A stretch of DNA of 64,000 nt. Origin: Lineus longissimus. Its lineage: Eukaryota > Nemertea > Pilidiophora > Heteronemertea > Lineidae. The notes beneath the pieces were generated by a model, which searched no databases, was not told the origin of the DNA, and saw only the letters and a list, made by a program, of their open reading frames with translations. The position numbers were made by a program, and so were the translations under genes. The DNA is taken from contig NC_088325.1 of the NCBI RefSeq assembly GCF_910592395.1, positions 6,353,501-6,417,500 on the forward strand, written 5' to 3'. Below, piece by piece: positions 1-11,265 of this stretch (position 1 is its first letter; each line of letters begins with the position of its first letter).

Positions 1-2226
1 ATACCAAAAAAGTGTTCTTCATATCGTTCTGGCCAAAGGTAAGTAGGTGAACTTGTGAAAGTGACCAGATCACATTTACCAAAAAACAGTGATGTAGTAC
101 ACTAGGCCTAACCAATGCGGAGGAGTATTAGTACTCTGTTACACATTTCTAGGGCTTTTCTTTGTTTGGCTTGACTGTCGAGCATGGACCTTTGCATGCC
201 CTTTGTCTCTCGCAAGGATTCACTGCCAGCATCCTGTAAAGGTTGAAGAGAATGTGACGAATCTTGAAGGGATAATGGGCAGAATTGTTGAAAGTGTAGT
301 GATTAGCACATATTAGGACAGTTGAGAGGAAAGCGATGGCACAACCAGTGAATCAGAATAAATTTCCGATGAAATAAGATACATTGTGCATTGTAGAACT
401 GCATAAATGCATATTGTATGAGAGAAATGTAAGGTTTTTCTTAGCCACCATGTAGTTCCCACTACTATTACCCAATATTCTACCCCTGATTTGAAAAAAG
501 AGTATAAATGTAGCTCTTTAATGGCGTCACTTAAAGTCGGTTAATTATGACACCGGCTCCCCGGGACTGTATAATGAACATTACTAATTATGATCATTAC
601 TTTACATTACATTACTAATTATGATCACACGGTAGATAAAGGTATCGGTTTGCCTAAGAAAAACACGTGCTTACCTGGAGAAGAAATGATGACACAAAAT
701 AAACATACAAAAAATTAGTTTATTTTGAGGGGCGAAATGACTGCATTTATTATTTTAATCCGATTGTACCCCTCTAGCACTGTAATGGGACGGCTTTGTT
801 TGTATTGTGATGCAAAGGTAAACCAATGCATTTACCCACCTTGTATTGCAATACAGTGACAAGAGGTCATCCAAGTACATTTGGCAAGATCTATCTGAAA
901 AACACTTTTGGTACACAGTTCTTTACCGATTGTTATAATTTCAATCTTTGATATCACATTTTCAAACTTTTTTTCTTCTATTTTCCGATCAATTCGATGT
1001 ATTTACTTGAAAACTTAAAAAGAGAAAGAAATAATTTCGGGTCATTTCCACAATGTCTCTAATGTTTAAAAAATAGTTTTAATATACATCTATTCTGCTA
1101 TCAATAATAATTCGCCATTTTGGTTATGCATGAAATTGCTGCAAACGACATTTCGAAGCACACTCATTGAAATTGCATTAGCATGAGCTATTACATCCTG
1201 AACTTCATGGCATATACCCCCAATTAAAAGTAGCCGCGGTACACCTTTAAATCTCAATAAGATGCAAAGACCTTGGTGGTCAAGATGGGGCTATTAGGAT
1301 GTTTTTCCTACGATAGACTGCCGTAGTTTTTCAAAACGCGTGGCAATTTTTATTTTTTTAATCACATTTCTTTACTTATTTCGAAAAGATGTTCTTCACA
1401 TCCTAGCGCTTGTTCGTATTACCGCGGAATTTCGGATTTTAACTTAATGACCTTAAAATTTACAAAAAAACTACTGTAAAAGATAGCAAGTAAACTGCGC
1501 ATGCGCAATAAGTCGATTATATGCATAATTAGCAAACATCTTCAAGGTCAAACGATATACGAACATGTGCTAGAATTTGCTTTTAATTTGCTTATGATGG
1601 GTTCACAATGTACATTCGTTGCTTTACACGCAACGTTTTGTGTCACGAATTAGTTTTTAAGCTTTGCCGTTTATGCATAATTATCACGTGAAAGTTGAGC
1701 TATTTCGCCTGTTTCGACCCGAATGGTTGGGTATGATATAACACACCATCTTCTCCCCCTTCATATTGATGTCCTCGGTGGTGATCATGAATAGGCAAAC
1801 ACTATTAGACTATTTGAAAATTCACACAATGAAAATAATAGCGACAACTCATCGGTAGGCTTATACATGTAGGCCTAAACAATACATTATCATGTGGGAA
1901 TGAGTGTCTTGCCAATTTCAGCGCCGCCTGGAACAAAAGCATTAAGCATTATTGATTTTAACAAGTATTTCGGCAATATAAGGTAAAATGGGGTATTTGT
2001 AGCCACTTTTTCACCCATAACTTTGGCAACGCAAGAGATTTTCAGGCAGATTCACTAAAACCGGCCTGCATCTTGCAGTGTGGCACTCGCATCTTTGAGA
2101 GGTTATAGGACATAATTGAAATGCCATTCTTTATTAGTATTAATGAGCACTTTTCCATTAATTAAATGATTTGAGGCATGCATTTTGTGACGAAAATCAA
2201 GCAAATGTCATATAGGCTTTAAGAAT
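1..2226. other. Non-coding AT-rich stretch
   Basis: No reading frame of note and no recognisable domain on either strand. The only structure seen is a short direct duplication at 579-627 (a unit of about 20 bases beginning ACATTACTAATTATGATCA, twice) and one copy of a dispersed repeat at 1986-2095. It is the upstream flank of the PAN-domain gene; no TATA box could be tied to that gene. Confidence 0.6.
1986..2095 (+). repeat. Dispersed repeat, copy 1
   Basis: This stretch, starting AAAATGGGGTATTTGTAG, is about 80% identical by eye to 3095-3200 in the same orientation, including the shared CGCAAGAGATT and CTTG..GTGGCAC blocks. The two copies flank the first coding exon of the PAN-domain gene. 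The family is not recognised. Confidence 0.6.
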
Positions 2227-2385
2227 TGATACCGAACTGGTGGTATTGGTTGTCTCACCAAAACAGCGAGGGTGGAGCCAAACTGTAGACCAACACCGAG
2301 GCAGAGCCGAAGTTTTGGCCAACATTTCAGCTCCACCCGAGCGGTTTTGTTGAGACCATCAATACCGACAGTGAGGTATCAATTT
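2227..2385. repeat. Imperfect inverted repeat of about 50-bp arms
   Basis: The left arm (TGATACCGAACTGGTGGTAT..., through GGGTGGAGC) pairs with the right arm (GCTCCACCC... through GAGGTATCA). The arms match at roughly 80-85%, with a spacer of about 55 bases. It looks like a short fold-back MITE. No target duplication was identified. Confidence 0.65.
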
Positions 2386-2897
2386 CTATTCTAAAATATC
2401 TCATATTTAAAACAACGAAAAATGTGGTTTTAAGTACTTTTTTACAGCTTCCGATCTTTGCACCAACCCAAGCGGTTATGATTGCCTGACAACATCAGAA
2501 TTTAGTACCTAAATAGCGAGATGAGTTGTTATACTACTGATTCAACCGTTCTGTTTATTCGTTATTCATTATAGTTATAGAAAAAATATATCCAATTTGT
2601 TAAGTTGACATAGATACATGTATATTCGTAAAAACGGTTATCTAGTTTTCAGAGAGTAAAAATGCCGCCCGTCCATAAATTTTTGATAACAGCCTACACT
2701 TCTGTTGAAACGTCAACAGGCAAATAGCAAACGCTTTTTACGACGAGTTTCCGAATCTGAAATATCTATCAGATGAATGTCGTATTAATAAACATAAAGT
2801 GCATTGATGCAGTTTGGGTAATACTATATGACGTGTTTCAGGACAGGTAATCTCAAAGTTTCACATTTCATTCTGGACCTGAGCGAAGGATTTTAAA

Positions 2898-5800
2898 ATG
2901 GAGTTTTCACGATTGGTGATCTGCTTGTCGCTCGTTGCATTAGGGGTTGATTGTGCAATACCAACAGGTAAGTAGCTACGTTTTAATTATTATCAAGTCG
3001 AATGCAGTTTCAACTGATAACTTTATTTTGGTTAATTACGGCGTTTGCTAACAAGAATACTGTAAAGGATACAATTCGGAGAATTAAGGTACATGTAAAA
3101 TGGGGTATTTGTAGTCCCATTTTCACCTATAACTTTAGTTACGCAAGAGATTTCCAAGCAAATTGATTAAGACCGCCCTGCACCTTGTAGTGGCACCTCT
3201 TCCAATATTACAGCCTGTAATTCAGGACAATTAATCTAAAACAACGCCTCTGAGAGACAATACAAGACTTTTGGTCAGGGGCTACAAATCCCCCAATACA
3301 GCGGGGTATTTAAATTGTAGCCCCCGACTAAAACTTAAAACTGCATGTTTTTTATGTATAAAAAAATTGTTCACGTTTATGGTATTATTTATTAGTAATA
3401 AAATTTTCAATATTATTCCAATCTAGGTTGACGACGAGGTTTTGCTGGTAAAATGGTATTTATTTAACATAAGTGATGTTTATTGAACATAAGTGATGCT
3501 CGATGCAATCATTCATCTACAATTCAAACAATATCGTGGCAAATCAGACTGATTTCAAACTGGTGTAAAAACACAAAGTTCTATTTACCACCACAAAAAC
3601 ACAAAGTTCTATTTACCACCTCTGTTATACACAAAACTCTGTGTCAGACAACAGCTTGTGATATTCTCAATTGACTGACGGTCATTAAAAACTGTACTTT
3701 TCAGGTATAGGACATGTATCAACTCCAACTAGACCTGGTATCACTTAAAGGCAATGTAATGTACCATGAGAAATGCTGCTATCTAGTCAATGGTGTGGCC
3801 TTAAAGGTGAACATTCGTAACCGGTCGGTTTGACAGAGTGCATCATGGGAAACTAATTTATTATTCAATAATGCAATAATGTATTGCAGCTTATTTAGAT
3901 ATCACTAAGCAACCAGATATAAACAACATGGCTGCTGATCGACATGTGTTTGATGAGTCCTGTATTCCAAAAAAGTGTTAGCATCCTCAAAATGACCAAC
4001 ATTAGCAGTATCAGGGACGGTGTACAGGATAAACAGTTCATTTAATGCTTCGTACATTGGAGAAACAAAAAGCCACTTCAGGTCAGGATAAATTAGCAGA
4101 AAACATCAGTGCAGAAATGTTACATGAAATCAGCTATATCTGAACACTTTAACAAACCCTGGCCACGAAAATTCCTCTGGAACTCAGTTGAAAGGATTTG
4201 TTCAAAATGTGGGGAACATTGGTGTTAGAAAAATGCATGAAGCAATTCAGGATGGTCTGTTTCAGCCTTAATATGCATGCTAGTATAACCGGATTATTCA
4301 ATCCGACATAGTTTTCCTGCACATACATATTATACTCATTACCCCAGAAGACGCCTTTGAGAACAAATTTGACCACCAAAGTCTGATCGAACCCTATGAA
4401 TATTGTTCGTCTGATCAATGGATTGCGCTGCAGACGATCTACACGTGGACTGCAAAACACACTCAGGATTAAATCCATAGAACTTTTGAACTTTATAAGA
4501 AGCACTCTGAAAATATGCTACTAAAGGTTAAAATCTTTCTACCAAAAAGTGATTATTTTTTTGCCGAAATATCAAAAGTAATTTTTCAAAAATGTTTATT
4601 TATTCAAATTAACAACATTTCAAAATGTTCTTAGTCATTCATCGTTGTCTTTTCAGGCCGATTGATGTTCTTTGTGGTATTTTTGTGTTAATAGCCTGAA
4701 ATAATGCTTACGTGTTTCAAGTCCATAACATGTTCGTCCAAATTTGACTACCAATACTGTTCATTTTATCAATGGATAGTGCTGCAGATGACGATCTACA
4801 CGTTGAAACTAACGCCGATCTAAAATGTAAATCGCCTAAAAACATGCGAAACTAAATGTAGCGATGTATCTGTACTCGGACTTTGCCGACTAAGCCAAAA
4901 TTCCGTAATGGACAAAAGTCGAGTGCGGGAGCAAGAGGCTTAAGCAGGCATAATATTTAAGCATATTCTCTCTGCCAGTAATACATTCTATACTGTATTA
5001 GGCATTGTACGTTAAACATTGCGATCGCGCAGTATAATTGGACTGAAAATTGCCGCAGCTAGATATTCGTTCTCAAAACGGGGATTAAATACAAAAAAAC
5101 ATTGTGTAGTCTGGTATTAAAACAGTTTCAACCAAATGGTCTATTTGAACCATGTCACAAACCTTCACCTGATTAGAGACCCTAAAAATGTTATAAGTAC
5201 ATAATGGCCGAATCGAGGTCATGCGGATGCAATGGCGGGCACTTCAGCAGGGACGGAACGACGTCCGCAATCAATAGATTTCCAGTCATGCGCAAGGAGG
5301 ATGCTGAGAATGTTATATACATCCGCATCTTTCTGCGGTGATACTCAAATAAATCCTAAAAACGTCTTAAAGCTATTTCAATGCAGGTTTTTGAAATCGA
5401 GATCGACTTATATTGCCAAAACATATTGTTAAGTCCATGTAGAAGAAATTGTGCTTTAGATTGCTGTCAATGATAACCTCATCATACCGAACCACAACCT
5501 CCAACGGTCATTAACGGATGCTTTGGAACGCACACATTGTTTTAACAGATTTGTTGATGCTGCAGCAATTCACATAGCTCATTGGACTCAATTTCCTCAA
5601 TTTCAGATCCATGTTGGTTATCTGGTTCATACATAGCCCAACACTCTTCAATTCAATACAATAACATGCAACTCAATATTATGTCTTTGGTCAAGTTTAT
5701 TTATAATTCAGATGCATAGTTCATGAATCTGTTATTCATTCGTTACTCGATAATGTGCTAATAAATTACCGAAGTTCTCGGATCGAAATCAGCCTCTCTT

Positions 5801-7554
5801 CTGATCAGCGACCCGAGTGGTGCAGCCCTATTGCTTTGGGTAATACTGTACGGCTGATGTCCTCCAGTGTGTCCGACGTCACTTCATATCGAAAATTTGG
5901 ACAAGTAGATCCCGTTAATCCGGCAAAATTAGGATATTCGCCCCGAAGAGAGGCGCTCATCTTGAAAGAGGCGAATTCGACTCATTTCGAAACCATTTTT
6001 TTCTTCATTTAATTAGGTCAGTTAAGGTTCAATTAACTTCTTCAATTTAAATTCGATGAGAATTAACTTCAACCTTTAATCTACTTGATTGAAACTTAAC
6101 TGATTTTAAATATAAATCAGTTCTATTGTATTCGCATTCTATTAAATGATTTTTGGTACGATTTTAATCATTAAAGTACAGTTACGTGTTAAAATAAATT
6201 CATTTCGATTAATGCAAATTCAATTTAAATCAATAAGGTCAATTTTAGTTGATACAATTCAAAGTCAATTCAATTTGATAAAGTCAGGTTTGAATAAATT
6301 TTAAAATAATCCTCGTGGAAACCTTTTGCATTTTAGAGCCTCCAGCAGGTATGTCAGCCAGTTTCACATGGCGACCTGGATTTTGCCCCGGTAAAGAGAT
6401 CAAAAGCTTTCATCCAGCTTCAACCGAGCTTTGCTGTAACCTGTGCGGCAAGTACAAGGAATGTTTATCTGTTATGGATTGGGCAGAAGAAAATCGTTGC
6501 TGGCTGATATCTAATATCTGTACAACACCGCGTGGCACTGCTAATGGTTTTAAGACCATGAATAAGATACGTGAGTAGACGTATTTATTTAGTAATAAAT
6601 TCATCGAGTGGTGAACAACTGAATCGCCATAACTTTGCTTACTGATCTGCGCCGGGAGAGAAGGCCCTTTTGCACTTTTACTGAAAACACTTAACTGGAA
6701 ACTTGACTTTGAATTTATAGTTCAAAACGACAATGTTCGAGTTCAATTGTTTTCAGTCGGATTTCAAAGTCTTGTTTATTCCAATTTCATATGTTTGATT
6801 TAGAACGGTCGTGATTTGAGTTTAGTGCTACGTTTAGGTGCACCGAAATGAAATTAAGATCTAATAGTGAAAGTGAAGGTCTCTGAGGGAGTGCTCGTAA
6901 GCATTCATAAGAACAATCTTGGAATAAAAATAACCTGAATATGGTTCATACATGCCAGAATCGTATGGCTTGTGTATGAACCGTAGCAGCTAAGTTACCC
7001 GTGTTTACTTGAACCGTTTCATACACGAGACGGTCGATCACACATCAATGCAAATTCTGATTTGTTAGTCCTGACAATGAAAGGACGAGCAAAGACTGCA
7101 GAAATGATATGGAATGTGATATGAATCAGTCTAGCAATTGTGTTGACGCATAAATGTTTATGCACATGAAGTTTTCCGTAAACGCAATGTACAGGCCAAG
7201 ACCATCTGGTAATATTTTGTAGCGATTTGATCGAGCGGCTAGAACATGATTGTTTATATTATAATCTTGGTCGTCATTGTATTTTTCTAGTAAATGCCAA
7301 CTTTATTTCCAGACCTCGATGCATTGTTTACCACTTTCACTTCAACGGTTACCAAACCAACACGAGGGAAACTGTTGGCCAAGAGTTCGACCCCAACCAT
7401 GTATGAATGTGCCATCGCCTGTCTCGAAATGGAAATTTGTAATCTCTTCTTCTTCGATGAGACCTCAAGCCAATGTGGCCTGGCTGATGCTTTACAAAGT
7501 GAAGATCAACTCGCTGATTTTGGGCCAGGCATCATGTACAAGCTTTCTGGATGA
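2898..7554 (+). CDS. Secreted protein with two PAN/apple-like modules, three coding exons
   Basis: Coding exons are 2898-2967, 6337-6570 and 7313-7554, giving 181 residues. Exon 1 starts with an ATG followed by a clear signal peptide (hydrophobic VICLSLVALGV, then a small-residue cleavage region) and ends at G/GTAAGT. Exon 2 begins after TTTTAG and ends at C/GTGAGT; it holds CC-x2-C-x5-C and a CWLIS block like a degenerate PAN module. Exon 3 begins after TTTCCAG and carries a better PAN/apple pattern (C-x3-C-x5-C, FFFD, CGLAD) up to TGA. The three pieces join in frame with no stop, and both introns are phase 1, so exon 2 is a symmetric 1-1 module as in shuffled extracellular domains. PAN domains bind protein or sugar ligands outside the cell; the ligand here is unknown. 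A Harbinger transposon starts 126 bases past the stop, so the 3' UTR and poly(A) site may lie in transposon DNA. Exon borders are predicted, not proven. Confidence 0.78.
3095..3200 (+). repeat. Dispersed repeat, copy 2, in intron 1
   Basis: Partner of 1986-2095 in the same orientation. It is followed at about 3268-3334 by a short hairpin whose arms (GGTCAGGGGCTACAAAT and its approximate complement around TTGTAGCCCCCGACTAAA) resemble part of the repeat in inverted form, suggesting a larger decayed element. Confidence 0.55.
3567..3620 (+). repeat. Tandem duplication of a 27-28-bp unit
   Basis: The unit AACACAAAGTTCTATTTACC is present twice back to back inside intron 1 of the PAN-domain gene, with no change between copies over that core. 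It appears to be a recent local duplication. Confidence 0.8.
4340..4820. repeat. Pair of diverged direct repeats
   Basis: Sequence near 4360-4455 (AAATTTGACCACCAAAG, then ATCAATGGATTGCGCTGCAG and CGATCTACACGT) recurs near 4735-4815 with about 75-80% identity. A 118-codon minus-strand open frame at 4149-4505 crosses the first copy but not the second, shows no domain, and is judged accidental. Confidence 0.5.
5195..5320 (+). repeat. Dispersed repeat (partner near 19110-19225)
   Basis: ATGGCCGAATC, GGGCACTTCAGCAGGGACGG, AACGACGTC and AATAGATTTCCAGTCATGC recur in the same order near 19110-19225 with moderate divergence. The function and family are unknown. The rest of intron 1 (2968-6336) outside the listed repeats shows nothing recognisable. 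Confidence 0.45.
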
Positions 7555-7956
7555 ACAAATACATGTACAAGACCACCGATTAGTAATTTTTGTAACCACA
7601 AGAATTCCGGTTGAACTACATGTCTGTGCAAGACCACTGATTAGACATTTTGGGCCGAATTCATCAAGCGGTTTTCTCATCCGTACAGTTAAACAGCGTT
7701 TATCTGCTAAACAATGTTTAAATCAGACTTTAGACGCGTGCGTATAAACACTGTTTGAACAGCTATTCACAATATACGATGATCAACGTTTTATCCACCC
7801 GCGTACATGTCAAGATTTATATCCTACCAATTCATTGTTCCCGCCACGACGTTACGAAATTACGCAAATCGCAGTCTACAAAACTAGGCCTGGGAGGTCC
7901 TTCGCGTACCAAATCGTCGGACGGGTATTGCATGTATAATATACACTGATATATGT

Positions 7957-8026
7957 CTAACCCTAACCCTAGCCCTAACTCTAACCCTAAACCTAACCTT
8001 AACCCTCACCCTAAACCCTAACCCTG
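7957..8026 (+). repeat. Interstitial telomere-like CCCTAA tract
   Basis: About 11 degenerate units of CCCTAA (variants ACCCTAG, ACTCTAA, ACCTTAA, CCTCACC) run for some 70 bases. TTAGGG is the usual metazoan telomere repeat. The tract is well inside the chromosome and inside a transposon, so it is an interstitial copy, not a chromosome end. Confidence 0.85.
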
Positions 8027-8095
8027 CAATCAGATTGGCTCCGACGATTCGGCACTGGACACTAGTGCTGGTGAGGATTCTCATACTGCTGCAAA

Positions 8096-8375
8096 ATGTC
8101 TAAAGTGAAGAGAGCCGAACATTTCGCCCTCGAGCAGAGGATTGGCCTTCTTGAGGCCGTAAGAATGCGTGAAAAATAAGTGAATGGAAACTGCAGTGAG
8201 CTTAAATGTGCGGCACGAGTAAGCGGGATCACCAAGCAAAATGCCTTGAAATTCGCCTGCCAGGAATTATCTGAAGATGTGCGATACTTCAAAGGAGACA
8301 AGACCACCATTGATTTGTTAAGCCTTTTAGCAGTTAAATTGTCAATGTTTGACCGCGACACATCAAATACTGCGT
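8096..8375 (+). pseudogene. Myb/SANT-like protein of Harbinger element, broken
   Basis: From the ATG at 8096 the frame reads 27 codons with a helix-rich start (EHFALEQRIGLLEAVRMREK) and then meets TAA. The same frame continues after the stop with a similar composition (ITKQNALKFACQEL). The length and the acidic/basic helix pattern fit the Myb/SANT-like DNA-binding partner that Harbinger transposases use to reach the nucleus and the element ends. The identification rests mostly on position within the element. At least one nonsense change makes it inactive. Confidence 0.45.
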
Positions 8376-8566
8376 AGGGTTGTGAATCTGAAATTTTGAT
8401 ATGATATTCCGGACAGTCGGGCAGGTAAATGGCGGAAAGTAAACTGGTAGTTGACCACGGAAATGTTTTGATAATCGACAAATTGGACAGACATTGATAT
8501 TTCCACTCTTTTCAGCCAACTGGCAACATCTCAAAACACGCCCCTTATGGCCAAGTTAACAAAATT

Positions 8567-9334
8567 CAAAATTACTTTTTTCATCAAATAATTTCTTCTT
8601 ATCAGGAGACTTGCCACGGCAAATATTTTTTTCAATAGCTCTCCAAATATGTACTTGATATTTAAAAACATACTCGCGTCTAATTGATAGGTCTGGACCC
8701 TCCAACCTATGAAACAGTGGTATTGTCTCAAAGATACGAGAGTCGTGCGCTGAACCATACAATCTTGCAACAACGTTGGCGAAGAGGGACTCGTGGTCAA
8801 TTGCAAACTAACGGTTGATATTGTAATATCCTTTCCTGCATATGAAGAGCACGGTTTCCACCAGGATTCAGAATAGCAATGTGATAACCATCTATACGAC
8901 CTACTACTCGGGGAATTGCGCAATATCGCAGAAGCTTTCAAAAGCATTCCGCCATTCTTGAGCTGTTTCAGGTAAAGAAATGAATAGATTCTTCCGGCAT
9001 GCCGTCGCTTGGGAGACGTCACACATGTCACCGATGTCAAGTTGGAATAACGCTCTTGTATAAAATCGCAACGTTACCGACAACTGCTCCAACGGAGTGA
9101 GAGCTTGATTTCAGTCTGTAGCAGACAACACGTCAGGTGTTAAAAGATCCACAAGCCAACGAAACGTATTCTTCGAAACACGGTATCGACGAGTGAATTT
9201 TCTATCACTGTATTTTTACAGGAGATTAATTCGAATCTCAAATACCTTCGCCTCACGCGAAGGGCGCAACTCTCCCTCTTCTTCAACCCGCTCATCCTGA
9301 GCGAGCTCCAAAATAGCTGGTGCGACCATGCCAA
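8567..9334 (-). pseudogene. PIF/Harbinger transposase, decayed
   Basis: Reading from 9334 downwards, pieces in several frames match the HARBI1/DDE_Tnp_4 order: an N-terminal block (YRVSKNTFRW, then LTPLEQLSVTLRFYTRALFQ), a helix-turn-helix-like VSQATACR block, the first catalytic aspartate in FPRVVGRIDGYHIAI, the GGNRALHMQER block where NRKG is usual, and the second catalytic aspartate in YGSAHDSRIF. Stops and frameshifts separate the pieces, and the C-terminal glutamate region is missing or unreadable. The gene cannot make a full enzyme. Confidence 0.75.
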
Positions 9335-9339
9335 ACCAG

Positions 9340-10463
9340 ATTTCCTTATTGATAGTATTGGATGTCCCGTTCTCAGTGCATAATCGGTGACTTAAACAAC
9401 CCCTCGCGCGCGAGTGTTTAACTTTCTTTTTGGTTCACAATAATTATTTATTTGGTATAAATCGCTAGATTTTTGAGAAAAGGTGTTTTTGTGATCATTT
9501 TACGGATGTTTTGGGCGATGTCCGTTTACTCGATAACTGTTTTGTAATCAAAGAAAAGGTTCTAAAGGTATTTGATATGAACACATATTACTATTTGTCG
9601 AGTGGGGTTGTCGTTGGACGTTGACTGTTCAACAGTTATGCGGGAATGACGAAAATATGTCCACATTGTTGAGAGTATATTCACTTCATGAATTAGAACC
9701 TTTCCCTTTGAGAATGCCGAATTGTAAAATAGAACGTGATTGACAAACCTGGTGTTTTTCGCCGAAATTCATGTGTGCACGTTTTATATGTTTATTGCAA
9801 TTTATTTCTTATTTTAAAGGATAAATTCGATGTGTTCTTAGAGTATTGAATCGTTGATTTCCGTGAGTGCGAATCGCCTTCTAAGTTTTCAAGGCGGTAA
9901 ATTTGAATCAAAGGGCTGAAAGCTGCATAATGAAACGACTACGATCATAGCGTTTTGGTCCAAAAAGATTTCTTCCATTTGTAATGACAACTATACCTTC
10001 GTCATCCCCATGATTTAAATCATGTATCCAATATTTTGCAAGAGAAGATTAAGACCGTAAAGGTGAGGTTTTTCTTACATTTTTCATGTCGAAATCTTGC
10101 TGTTTGCATTTTCTGGTTCGTCCACCAATTTGTATGTCATGTGACCTCGAGCTTTTTCCTGAGTTACATGTAGCTCAATACGTAACGAATGGCAATTCGC
10201 AATGGCGATGTGCCGAAAGTATTTCAAGCTATAAAACAGTACCTAGGTTTCAGTGGCCTGTGGTCTCACCAATCTAATTGTGAACCTGAGGCCGACAGGC
10301 TTGTGTTATTTAAACGCTTGTTCGTGTGCGCAATATAGATAATTAATGAATTGGGTAAACGATTAGTTAAACGCCGGCGACGATTCCTGATTTAGGCAAG
10401 TTAACCACGGGTGACTAGTTAAAAAAGCTTTATAAATTCGGTCCTGTGCAGTTTTTTACACAC
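9340..10463. other. Non-coding right part of Harbinger element
   Basis: No open frame with a recognisable domain and no clear repeat until the right terminal inverted repeat at 10464. It probably includes promoter and intron remnants of the element's genes. Confidence 0.5.
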
Positions 10464-10728
10464 CCGCGTCTAAAGTCTGTTTTTAAAATTGTTTAGCAGA
10501 TAAACGCTGTTTAACTGTACGGAGGTATGTGACCCTTATTCACGCATTGATAAGGTTTTTGGCAGAGAAAAATCAGCAGGTTTGCTTATTCCTTGCACAA
10601 AAAAATCCTTTGTTTCTCATAAATGCTAAGATTTGTCAACCTGAAAGACTGTTTCATTGAATCAATATTTGTTACTGTTATAATCCAAACTCTATTGACT
10701 ATTCTACAATTCTATTCTACGGACTTTG

Positions 10729-11265
10729 TGTTACGTGAACTTTAATTTGTGTGACGTGTCGGGTAATACTTACCGCGCGCAGGGAGCATCGGGGCAGACT
10801 GATAAATAACACCGAGAAGGCCGCACGAGACTTTGGAAAGTAGGCAGGGGTGCCGCGACGTGAGAAAGCCGAACAAAAGCTCCATGAGGAGGCCGAACGG
10901 AAGCTGTGCTAACAGGGACGAATCGCTGGGTCACGAGACGAGCACGGAGAGTAACGAACGTAAGATACAACATGTATGAATGATTCGAGGGATCACGAGG
11001 CGTCAAGTCTGTGTGCGTGCTGAGGTAATGTAATTCGAACTTAGTGAAACAATTGAAACCGTAAAGTCTGCTCCCATCGCGAGAACTTATGTCGACACGC
11101 GCCGCTACTCAGTTAAAGTCATTTACAATACCCGTATATATGTTATTTTGTGAATTAAACTTGTATATTATATTACCTTGAAAACCTCGTTCAATTCCTT
11201 TATACACTGCATCGATCTAGTGCACAACGCGACAACCCACGGAACTCGCCTTAGAGTTCGTAACA
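10729..11265. mobile_element. Probable solo LTR
   Basis: A 537-bp segment starts TGTTACGTGAAC and ends GTTCGTAACA, giving the TG...CA ends and short inverted termini (TGTTACG/CGTAACA) usual for LTRs. It is much more GC-rich than its flanks. In + orientation it holds an AT-rich stretch with GTATATTATATT near 11160, about 100 bases before the end, as in an R/U5 region. No 5-bp target duplication is evident and no second copy lies in the window, so this is a shape-based call. Confidence 0.45.

Larger units (their letters stand above)
7680..10521. mobile_element. Decayed PIF/Harbinger DNA transposon
   Basis: Terminal inverted repeats of about 60 bp bound this element. The left end at about 7680 reads CCGTACAGTTAAACAGCGTT and continues through CTGCTAAACAAT and CAGACTTTAGACGCG; the right end at 10464-10521 is its reverse complement with a few changes. 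Inside are a Myb/SANT-like frame on + (8096-8375), a telomere-like tract (7957-8026) and a transposase remnant on - (8567-9334). This two-gene content (Myb-like plus DDE transposase) is the known signature of Harbinger elements. The right third (9340-10463) holds no recognisable gene. A target duplication could not be fixed: the flanks are CAT and AGG outside the longest match. The element lies just past the PAN-domain gene stop. Confidence 0.8.

Noticed and set aside
4149-4505. 118-codon minus-strand open frame
   Set aside because: No domain; it crosses one copy of a diverged duplication whose other copy is not open in the same frame.
7277-7747. 156-codon + open frame overlapping PAN exon 3
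   Set aside because: It is in another frame over a clear PAN exon and runs into the transposon end.
7957-8026. A true chromosome end or CRISPR-like array from the CCCTAA units
   Set aside because: Units are degenerate, only about 70 bp, embedded in a transposon with unique sequence on both sides; no spacers.
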